This document shows positions 1 to 5,902 of a stretch of DNA of 6,703 nt, one piece after another. The notes beneath the pieces are model-generated. The model did not search any database and was not told where the DNA came from. It worked only from the letters and a program-made list of their open reading frames with translations. The translations under genes were made by a program, and so were the position numbers. Within the stretch, counting starts at the first letter, position 1; the number at the start of each line of letters is the position of its first letter. Source of the DNA: Deltaproteobacteria bacterium (GTDB lineage Bacteria; Desulfobacterota; Desulfobulbia; Desulfobulbales; VMSU01); NCBI GenBank assembly GCA_021789795.1, contig JAJYJA010000132.1, positions 1-6,703 on the forward strand, read 5' to 3'.

Positions 1-10
1 TTTAGCGCAA

Positions 11-16
11 AAGGGA
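11..16 (+). promoter_or_regulatory. Ribosome binding site of the ABC ATPase gene
   Basis: AAGGGA lies 5 bases before the ATG at 22. It is a near-consensus Shine-Dalgarno sequence at normal spacing and supports that start. Only 21 bases precede the gene in the window, so the promoter, or an upstream gene of the same operon, is out of sight. Confidence 0.6.
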
Positions 17-21
17 ACGTC

Positions 22-960
22 ATGATTGAGGTCAAGGAACTCTGTAAGAACTATGCTGAGGTAGCGGCCCTGAGCGGGGTGTCGTTTGCCATCCGTCCGG
101 GCGAGATTATCGGTCTTTTGGGGCCGAACGGGGCGGGCAAGACCACCCTGATGAAGATCATCACCGGTTTCCTGCACCCCTCCTCGGGTAGCGCCAGGGT
201 GGGTGGTTTCGATGTCCTGACCGAAACCGAGAAGGTGCAGGAGCTGATCGGCTACCTGCCGGAGAACGCCCCCATCTACCCCGAGCTCACCGTGCAGTCC
301 TACCTCAGGATGATCGCCGAGCTGCGGCGCATCCCGGAGGCCGAGCAGCGGACGCGGATCGGCGAGGCGGTCACCGCCGTGGGCCTGATGGATAGGCTGG
401 TCACCCCCATCGGCGCCTTGAGCAAGGGCTATCGGCAGCGGGTGGGCCTGGCCCAGGCCATCCTGCACCGGCCCCGGCTCCTGATTTTAGACGAGCCCAC
501 CAACGGCCTCGATCCCACCCAGATCGTCGAGGTGAGAAGGCTGATCCGCACCCTGTCGAAAAACAGCACGGTCATGGTCTCGACCCACATCCTCTCCGAG
601 GTGGAGGCCACCTGCGACCGGGCCCTGATCCTGATTCGGGGCGAGCTCAAGGCCGACGCCAAGCTCTCGGAGATGGCCGCCACCCCCCAGGCCCTGCTCA
701 CGGTCGCCAAATCCGGTCAGGCGGAGGCGATCAGGACGGCCCTGGCCGGGATGCCCGGCGTCACCAGGGTGGATATGGATGAGCGGGCCGACGCGGTGAT
801 GTTCAGGGTGCGGGGCGAGGGCGACGGCCTGGCGCTCTGCCCGGCCATCTTCAAGCTGGCCAAGGCCCAGGACTGGCCGCTTTGGGAATTACGCCACGAG
901 ACCCGGACGCTAGAGGCGGTGTTTAACGAACTAACCAGCACGGTTGGAGGCGGACGATGA
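22..960 (+). CDS. ABC transporter ATP-binding protein, GldA/NatA-like
   Basis: This 312-residue cytoplasmic ATPase should power the membrane protein encoded next. Seen: Walker A GPNGAGKT (34-41), signature LSKGY (133-137), Walker B LLILDEP (153-159, catalytic E158), D-loop GLDP (162-165) and switch histidine H189 in STHI. The Q-loop region reads GYLPENAPIY, with Glu81 where most ABC ATPases have Gln; as I recall, the GldA/NatA branch commonly shows this. After about residue 220 comes a C-terminal domain of about 90 residues, also usual in GldA-type proteins and absent from minimal ATPases. All catalytic motifs are intact and the length is normal for the family. The stop overlaps the start of the permease fusion by 4 bases (ATGA), so the two are probably made in fixed ratio. 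Family assignment is firm; the substrate is unknown. NosF-like or drug-export ATPases are alternatives on motifs alone, but the GldG and DUF4340 partners favour the Gld type. Confidence 0.93.
   Translation: MIEVKELCKNYAEVAALSGVSFAIRPGEIIGLLGPNGAGKTTLMKIITGFLHPSSGSARVGGFDVLTETEKVQELIGYLPENAPIYPELTVQSYLRMIAELRRIPEAEQRTRIGEAVTAVGLMDRLVTPIGALSKGYRQRVGLAQAILHRPRLLILDEPTNGLDPTQIVEVRRLIRTLSKNSTVMVSTHILSEVEATCDRALILIRGELKADAKLSEMAATPQALLTVAKSGQAEAIRTALAGMPGVTRVDMDERADAVMFRVRGEGDGLALCPAIFKLAKAQDWPLWELRHETRTLEAVFNELTSTVGGGR
946..950 (+). promoter_or_regulatory. Ribosome binding site within the ATPase gene, with ATGA overlap
   Basis: GGAGG sits inside the last codons of the ATPase gene, 6 bases before ATG 957. 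That ATG overlaps the ATPase stop codon TGA (958-960). Together they fix the start of the permease-GldG fusion and suggest translational coupling. Confidence 0.8.
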
Positions 961-3905
961 GTCAGACGCTGTCGATCACCAAGAAAGAACTAAAGGCCTA
1001 TTTCGGCTCGCCGATGGCGGCGCTGTTCATCGGCGCCTTTTTGCTGGCCACGATGTTTTCCTTCTTCTGGCTGGAGGCCTTCTTCGCCCGCAACACCGCC
1101 GACGTCAGACCCCTGTTCCGCTGGATGCCCAGCCTGATGGTCTTCCTGGTCGCGGCGCTCACCATGCGCCAGTGGAGCGAGGAGCAGCGGATGGGCACCC
1201 TGGAGATACTGCTCACCCTGCCGGTGCGACTCTGGGACCTGGTGCTGGGCAAGTTCCTGGCGGTGCTGTTTCTGGTGGGGGTGGCGCTGATCCTCACCTT
1301 CGGCCTGCCGCTCACCGTTTCCCTGCTCGGGCCCCTGGACTGGGGGCCGGTGATCGGCGGCTACCTGGGGGCCTTGCTCATGGCCTCGACCTACATCGCC
1401 ATCGGGCTCTACGTCTCCTCCCGTACCGACAACCAGATCGTGGCCCTGATCCTGACCGTGCTCCTAAGCGGCCTGCTCTACATCCTGGGCTCGAACGGAC
1501 TCACCCACTTCATGGGCAACACCGCTGGCGACCTGCTCCGCGACCTGGGCACCGGCAGCCGGTTCGCCAGCATCGAGCGGGGGGTGCTGGACGTGCGCGA
1601 CCTGGCCTATTACGCCTCCCTGACCTTCCTGTTCCTGCTGCTAAACGTCCTCTCCCTGGATCGCAAGCGCTGGAGCGGCGGCCAGAACACCGTCCGTTAC
1701 CGGCGGGGCCGGCTGCTGGCCGTGACCCTGATCGCCGCCAACCTCCTGGCCTTGAACCTCTGGCTGAACAAGATCAACACCCTGCGCCTGGACCTGACCG
1801 AAAACCGCGACTACACCCTCTCCCAGACCAGCCGCGACCTGATCAAGAACCTCCCCGATCCACTGCTGCTGCGGGGCTATTTCTCGGAGAAGACCCACCC
1901 CCTGCTCTCGCCGCTGGTGCCCCGGATCAAGGACATGATGCGGGAGTACGCCATCGCCTCCGGGGGCCGGGTCAAGGTGGAGTTCGTCGATCCCAAGTAC
2001 CACCCGAACATGGAGGCCGAGGCCAACCAGCAGTACGGCATCAAGCCGGTGCCCTTCCAGGTGGCGGGCCGCTACGAGGCCTCGGTGGTCAACTCCTACT
2101 TCAACATCCTGGTCAAGTACGGCGACCAGCACGTGACCTTGGGCTTCAACGACATCATCGAGGTGCAGCCCCGGCCCGACGGTCAGATCGACGTCCGGCT
2201 GCGCAACCTGGAGTACGACCTGACCAAGTCGATCAAGAAGGCGGTTTACGGCTTCCAGAGCCTGGGGGGGATCTTCGAGAAGGTCAAGGGGAAGATCACC
2301 CTGACCGCCGTGGTCTCCAAGGCCAGCCTGCCCGAGCAACTGGCCAAGCTGCCCGCCGCCATCGACGCGGCGGCCAAGGCCCTGGCCAAGGAGTCGGGCG
2401 GCAAGCTGGAGTTCGAGACCATTGACCCCGGCAACGACCCCCAAAAGCAGGCCGAGATCAAGAAGCGCTTCGGCGTCGAGGCCATGCCGGTGTCCTTCTT
2501 CTCCCAGGACACCTTCTACCTCTACCTGTTTTTGACCACCGGGGAGGGCAAGAACGAGCGGGTCTATCTCGCCGCCGACATGGGCGAGGCCGAGGTCAGG
2601 AAGGAGGTGGAGGCGATCCTGAAGCGCAGCTCGTCGGGGTTCTTGAAGACCGTGGGGCTGTGGACGCCGTCGCCGGAGGCGCCGGCGCAGATGGCGATGA
2701 TGGGTCAGCCGCCGCCCCAGGACAACTACCGGACGATTCAGAAGGCGTTGGTTGAGAACTACAACGTGACCAAGGTCGATCTGCACTCGGGCCGGGTGCC
2801 GGACAACATCGACGTCCTGCTCCTGGCGGCCCCGCAGGGCATGGATGACCTGTCCCGTTTCGCCGTCGATCAGTACCTGATGCGGGGGGGGGCGGTGGTG
2901 GCCTTAGCCGGCAACTATCTGCTCGACCTGACCCCGTACTCCCAGACCCTGGCGGTGAAGAAGGCGGCGGGCGGCATTGACGACCTGCTGGCCCATTACG
3001 GGATCACGGTGGAGGACAAGCTGGTCATGGATCAGCAGAACGAGCCCTTCCCCATCCCGGTGACCCGCAACCTGGGGGGGCTTACGGTACAGGAGATCCG
3101 GCAGATCAACTACCCGTTCTTCGTCGATGTGCGCGCCAGCGGCATGGCCAAGGGCAGCCCGGTGGTGGCCAACCTGCCGGCGGTGACCTTGAACTGGGTG
3201 TCGCCGCTGAAGGTGGACGAGCAGGCCAAGGGCCGCAAGGTGGTGGAACTGCTCAAGTCTAGCCCCAACTCCTGGACCACGGCCGGCTTGGATATCCAGC
3301 CCGACTTCCAGCGCTACCCGGATCTGGGTTTCGCCCCGCCTGGCCAGCCGATGAGCGCCAAGCTGCTGGCGGTCACCAGCCAGGGGGCCTTCCCCAGCTA
3401 TTTCGCCGATCGGCCCGACCCGCGTCAGGCGGCCAAGGACAAGGCGAAGGCCAAGGACAAGGCCGCCGGACGGAATGGCAAGGAGGAGTCCCTCGGTCCG
3501 GCTGACGACAAGACGCCGCCCGCCAAGGGCCAGGGCAAAGAGCAGGAGAAGGCGAGCCTGCCCGAGGAGCCGGTGATCAAGCAGTCGCCGGATTCGGCCC
3601 GGCTGGCGGTGGTGGGCAGCGCCGATTTCGTGAACGACACGGTGTTTAGCATCTCCCAGTCGATGAGTCAGGATCGTTATCTGAACAGCCTGACCTTGTT
3701 GCAGAACCTGGTTGACTGGTCGGTGGAGGACGAGGACCTTTTGCGGATTCGTTCGCGGGGGACTTACGCCCGGCTGCTTGAGCCGATGAGCCGGCAGCAG
3801 CAGGCCTTGGTGGAGTGGTTTAACTACGGCGGGGCACTGCTGGCGCTCTTGGCGGTCAGCCTGTACGGCGGTTGGCGGCGGCGGAAGGAACGGCCCCTGA
3901 TCTAA
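957..3905 (+). CDS. Fused ABC-2 permease (GldF-like) and GldG-like auxiliary protein
   Basis: This 982-residue inner-membrane protein carries two subunits that are often separate genes. Residues 1-235 are a GldF-like ABC-2 permease with about six hydrophobic segments (near 20-40, 57-72, 98-124, 134-155, 160-180, 215-235) and the conserved cytoplasmic stretch WSEEQRMGTLEILLTLPV (73-90). A basic linker (236-252) leads to a further helix (253-270) that begins the GldG part. The rest, about 271-955, is a large extracytoplasmic region of the GldG/ABC_transp_aux type: DLTENRDYTLS (279-289) near its start, LLLAAPQG (621-628) and GGAVVALAG (644-652) in a Rossmann/GATase-like core, and VVGSADFVND (885-894) near the end. 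A last helix (about 957-972) is followed by the basic tail WRRRKER, so both termini should be cytoplasmic. A Lys/Ala/Glu-rich insert at about 818-872 looks disordered. It should pair with the ATPase upstream. The frame is open throughout, so the fusion is not a broken gene. Substrate unknown. Confidence 0.9.
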   Translation: MSQTLSITKKELKAYFGSPMAALFIGAFLLATMFSFFWLEAFFARNTADVRPLFRWMPSLMVFLVAALTMRQWSEEQRMGTLEILLTLPVRLWDLVLGKFLAVLFLVGVALILTFGLPLTVSLLGPLDWGPVIGGYLGALLMASTYIAIGLYVSSRTDNQIVALILTVLLSGLLYILGSNGLTHFMGNTAGDLLRDLGTGSRFASIERGVLDVRDLAYYASLTFLFLLLNVLSLDRKRWSGGQNTVRYRRGRLLAVTLIAANLLALNLWLNKINTLRLDLTENRDYTLSQTSRDLIKNLPDPLLLRGYFSEKTHPLLSPLVPRIKDMMREYAIASGGRVKVEFVDPKYHPNMEAEANQQYGIKPVPFQVAGRYEASVVNSYFNILVKYGDQHVTLGFNDIIEVQPRPDGQIDVRLRNLEYDLTKSIKKAVYGFQSLGGIFEKVKGKITLTAVVSKASLPEQLAKLPAAIDAAAKALAKESGGKLEFETIDPGNDPQKQAEIKKRFGVEAMPVSFFSQDTFYLYLFLTTGEGKNERVYLAADMGEAEVRKEVEAILKRSSSGFLKTVGLWTPSPEAPAQMAMMGQPPPQDNYRTIQKALVENYNVTKVDLHSGRVPDNIDVLLLAAPQGMDDLSRFAVDQYLMRGGAVVALAGNYLLDLTPYSQTLAVKKAAGGIDDLLAHYGITVEDKLVMDQQNEPFPIPVTRNLGGLTVQEIRQINYPFFVDVRASGMAKGSPVVANLPAVTLNWVSPLKVDEQAKGRKVVELLKSSPNSWTTAGLDIQPDFQRYPDLGFAPPGQPMSAKLLAVTSQGAFPSYFADRPDPRQAAKDKAKAKDKAAGRNGKEESLGPADDKTPPAKGQGKEQEKASLPEEPVIKQSPDSARLAVVGSADFVNDTVFSISQSMSQDRYLNSLTLLQNLVDWSVEDEDLLRIRSRGTYARLLEPMSRQQQALVEWFNYGGALLALLAVSLYGGWRRRKERPLI
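3431..3463 (+). repeat. 15-bp direct repeat with 18-bp period inside the GldG insert
   Basis: The 15-mer GGCCAAGGACAAGGC occurs at 3431-3445 and again at 3449-3463, a period of six codons. It encodes the repeated peptide AKDKA in the charged insert of the GldG part. A 14-base version also occurs near 4109-4122 in the DUF4340 gene, which shows this is partly a codon-usage effect for AKDK peptides. It is probably a small in-frame expansion, not a mobile or regulatory repeat. Confidence 0.55.
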
Positions 3906-3907
3906 CG

Positions 3908-3915
3908 AGGAAGGA
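3908..3915 (+). promoter_or_regulatory. Ribosome binding site of the DUF4340 gene
   Basis: AGGAAGGA lies 5 bases before ATG 3921, in the 15-base gap after the fusion gene's stop. It decides the start and leaves no room for a separate promoter in the gap, which supports co-transcription with the ABC genes. Confidence 0.75.
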
Positions 3916-3920
3916 AGACC

Positions 3921-4958
3921 ATGAACAACACGAAGAATATCGTCCTGGCGGTGCTTTTGATCTTGCAGGCGGGCCTAGTCGCCTACCTTTACCGGCCCGG
4001 CCAGAACCAGGCCCCGCCGGCGGCGGCGATCATCAAGGATCTGGCGCCGGAGTCGGTCAGTGCCCTCACCATCACCGACGGGCTGGGCAAGACCCTGACC
4101 CTGACCCTGGCCAAGGACAAGGACTGGCGGATCAGCGGCAGCGATTACCCCGCCGATCAGGAGAAGATCGAGGCCCTGCTCAAGAAATTTGCCGCCATGA
4201 AGGCCTCGCGGCTGGTGAGCCAGACCCCGTCCAGCTACGCCCGGCTGAAGGTGGCGGATAGCGATTTCAACCGCAAGGTGGCCCTGGAGGCGGGCGGCAA
4301 GCAGATCGTCTTCTACCTGGGCACGGCCCCGAGCGCCAAATCCATCCACCTGCGGCTGGCCGGGGCCAAGGAGGTGTACCAGGTCAGCGACCTGGCCGCC
4401 TGGGAGGTGCTGGCCGAGCAGGACTCCTGGTGGCAGACCAAGTACGTGAACCTGCCGGCGGCGGAACTCTCGGCGCTGACCATCGCCAATGCCCAGGGCG
4501 GCATCGAGCTGCTTCACGACCAGCAGGACTGGCGGCTGGCCGGCAAGCCGGACGCGGCCCTGGACAGCCACCCGTTGGAGACCCTGCTCAACGCCGCTAC
4601 CCAGGTGAGCATCTCCTCCTACCTGCCCAAGGACTTCACCCCCAAGGGTCAGCCAGTGGCCACCATAACCTGCCGGGAGGCCAAGGGCGGGGAGCCCCTG
4701 ACCATCCAGATCTGGGACAAGGACAAGCCGGGCGACCTGGATCAGCCCATCAAGTCCTCGGCCAGCCCGCTGTACGCCAAGGTCAAGGCGTACGCGGTCA
4801 AGGAGTTGCTGGCCGCCAAGGCCGATTCCCTGCTGGCCGCAAGCCCCGTCCCGGAGGGCAAGGACAACGGAAAGGCCGCCCCGGCGGCGCCAGCGGCGAC
4901 CGCCCCCCCCGCCGCCAAGGCTGGCAAGAGCGTCCCGCCCGTCAAGGAGAGAAAATAG
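3921..4958 (+). CDS. DUF4340 domain protein, membrane-anchored, duplicated fold
   Basis: This is a 345-residue protein of the DUF4340 family, which typically accompanies GldA-GldF-GldG type ABC genes; its biochemical role is not known. Seen: one N-terminal hydrophobic segment (about 7-23) after a short polar start, with no signal-peptidase or lipobox cysteine site, so it is probably an uncleaved anchor with the bulk outside the cytoplasm. The mature part has two related halves. SALTI followed by a DWR..G motif appears at 47-73 and again at 184-208, and in both a leucine-rich helix (EALLKKF, 84-90; ETLLNAA, 220-226) and a GG-containing beta hairpin follow in the same order. The tail from about 309 is rich in Pro, Ala and Lys and looks disordered. 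It follows the fusion gene by 15 bases and is probably a periplasmic partner of the GldG domain. Family assignment is by pattern recognition and context. Confidence 0.82.
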   Translation: MNNTKNIVLAVLLILQAGLVAYLYRPGQNQAPPAAAIIKDLAPESVSALTITDGLGKTLTLTLAKDKDWRISGSDYPADQEKIEALLKKFAAMKASRLVSQTPSSYARLKVADSDFNRKVALEAGGKQIVFYLGTAPSAKSIHLRLAGAKEVYQVSDLAAWEVLAEQDSWWQTKYVNLPAAELSALTIANAQGGIELLHDQQDWRLAGKPDAALDSHPLETLLNAATQVSISSYLPKDFTPKGQPVATITCREAKGGEPLTIQIWDKDKPGDLDQPIKSSASPLYAKVKAYAVKELLAAKADSLLAASPVPEGKDNGKAAPAAPAATAPPAAKAGKSVPPVKERK

Positions 4959-4994
4959 TCCGGGTGCCTGTGTCCCGCAGGTCTGGCCGCCCTG

Positions 4995-5023
4995 CCTGGC
5001 CCTTTCGCCTGGCGAGGGCCAGG
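4995..5023 (+). terminator. Intergenic hairpin, possible terminator of the ABC operon
   Basis: CCTGGCCCT (4995-5003) and AGGGCCAGG (5015-5023) form a perfect 9-bp stem with an 11-base loop, 36 bases after the DUF4340 stop codon. A competing 6-bp stem can form between CCTGGC (5008-5013) and GCCAGG (5018-5023). No T-tract follows (TCTAAACG), so it is not a classical intrinsic terminator. It could be a weak or Rho-assisted terminator, an RNA-stabilising 3' end, or an attenuating structure in the leader of the next gene. Confidence 0.4.
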
Positions 5024-5049
5024 TCTAAACGCCATCCCGACCCTACTTT

Positions 5050-5055
5050 AAGGAG
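5050..5055 (+). promoter_or_regulatory. Strong ribosome binding site of the CbbQ/NorQ-type gene
   Basis: AAGGAG lies 5 bases before ATG 5061 (spacer TTGTC). It is a full Shine-Dalgarno sequence and sets the start. The other 100 or so bases of the spacer hold the hairpin at 4995-5023 and no promoter I could support. Confidence 0.8.
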
Positions 5056-5060
5056 TTGTC

Positions 5061-5873
5061 ATGTCCCTGCACCGTGAACGACTCGCCGGGCACCTGATCG
5101 AGAAGGAGCCCTACTATCTGCCCCAGGGCCAGGAGCTGGAGATCGCCCGGGCGGCCTATCAACACCGGATCCCCCTGATGCTCAAGGGCCCCACCGGCTG
5201 CGGCAAGACCCGTTTCATGCGGCATCTGGCCTGGGAGCTCAAGCGGCCGTTAATTACCGTCTCCTGCCACGACGACCTGTCCACCAGCGACCTGGTGGGC
5301 CGCTACCTGATCAAGGCCGGGGAGGCGGTCTGGGTGGACGGGCCCTTGACCCTGGCGGTGCGGGCCGGGGCCATCTGCTATCTGGACGAGATCGTCGAGG
5401 CCAGGAAGGACACCCTGGTGGTGATCCATCCCTTAGCCGACGACCGCCGCGAGTTGCCCATCGAGAAACTGGGCGAGCTCCTGATCGCCCCGCCGGAGTT
5501 CTGCCTGGCGGTATCCTACAACCCCGGCTACCAGAGCGTCTTGAAGGACCTCAAGATCTCCACCCGCCAGCGTTTCCTGGCGGTGGAGTTCGACTATCCG
5601 CCCCCGGAGTTGGAGGCGGAGATAGTCGTCTCCGAGACCGGTGTTTCAGGGGAGATTGCCAGCTCGCTGGTGCGGCTGGCGGCCATGACCAGGGGGATGA
5701 AGGACGCGGGCCTGCAGGAGGGGGCGAGCACCCGGCTGTTGATCCACGCCGCCTTGCTGATCCGGGGCGGCACCCCGGCCCGTCTGGCCTGCCGGGTGGC
5801 GATAGCCGAGCCCCTGACCGACGACCACGAGCTGGGGAACGCCATCAACGACATGATCTCGGCGATCTTCTGA
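5061..5873 (+). CDS. cbbQ/norQ: AAA+ ATPase of the CbbQ/NirQ/NorQ (MoxR) family
   Basis: This 270-residue cytoplasmic AAA+ ATPase should assemble into a hexameric ring and, with a VWA-type partner, remodel a target enzyme: Rubisco for CbbQ, nitric oxide reductase for NorQ. Seen: Walker A GPTGCGKT (43-50), the family block CHDDLSTSDLVGRYL (69-83), DGPLT (93-97), Walker B ICYLDE (105-110, E110 catalytic), HPLADDRRELPIE (123-135), sensor-1 SYNPGYQ (152-158, N154), arginine-finger region STRQRF (167-172) and sensor-2 STRLL (223-227). The N-terminus EPYYLPQGQE matches the usual opening of CbbQ/NorQ, and full length is normal. All key residues are present, so it should be active. The gas vesicle protein GvpN is in the same wider family but is unlikely given the CbbO/NorD-like gene 29 bases downstream. 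The sequence mixes CbbQ-like and NirQ/NorQ-like motifs, and I cannot choose between them without the client gene, which is not in view. Confidence 0.9.
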   Translation: MSLHRERLAGHLIEKEPYYLPQGQELEIARAAYQHRIPLMLKGPTGCGKTRFMRHLAWELKRPLITVSCHDDLSTSDLVGRYLIKAGEAVWVDGPLTLAVRAGAICYLDEIVEARKDTLVVIHPLADDRRELPIEKLGELLIAPPEFCLAVSYNPGYQSVLKDLKISTRQRFLAVEFDYPPPELEAEIVVSETGVSGEIASSLVRLAAMTRGMKDAGLQEGASTRLLIHAALLIRGGTPARLACRVAIAEPLTDDHELGNAINDMISAIF

Positions 5874-5902
5874 CGGTTCGGCGCCTTGTGGGCCTATCGC
5901 CG

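Noticed and set aside
944..2425. A 493-codon open frame on the + strand overlapping the permease-GldG gene
   Set aside because: Its product is Pro/Arg/Gly/His-rich with no recognisable domain. It is the out-of-frame shadow of a high-GC gene, whose own frame has clear membrane helices, family motifs and a ribosome binding site.
1641..2786. A 381-codon open frame on the - strand
   Set aside because: Repetitive Leu/Gly/His/Val composition, opposite to the GldG region. This is the usual antisense shadow in GC-rich DNA; no domain or ribosome binding site supports it.
22..3905. NosF-NosY copper/sulfur ABC transporter of nitrous oxide reductase
   Set aside because: The ATPase could pass as NosF-like, but the permease is joined to a GldG region and followed by a DUF4340 gene, and no nosD, nosL or nosZ is present.
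4091..4108. Three tandem copies of GACCCT
   Set aside because: It encodes alternating Thr-Leu in a beta strand of the DUF4340 protein; coding sequence and codon bias explain it.
3975..4571. A 198-codon open frame on the - strand opposite the DUF4340 gene
   Set aside because: Low-complexity Gln/Gly/Leu/Arg product, with the sense frame well supported by its motifs and ribosome binding site. Treated as a shadow.
5021..5049. Possible sigma-70 promoter before the AAA+ gene, using TACTTT as a -10 box
   Set aside because: The -10 match is partial, nothing like TTGACA lies about 17 bases upstream, and TACTTT is so close to the ATG that the ribosome binding site would hardly be transcribed.
4430..5077. 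A 215-codon + strand frame bridging the DUF4340 gene and the start of the AAA+ gene
   Set aside because: Pro/Arg/Gly-rich out-of-frame product overlapping two well-supported genes; no motifs.
5061..5873. Gas vesicle protein GvpN
   Set aside because: Same wider AAA+ family, but no gas vesicle genes are nearby and the next gene looks like CbbO/NorD.
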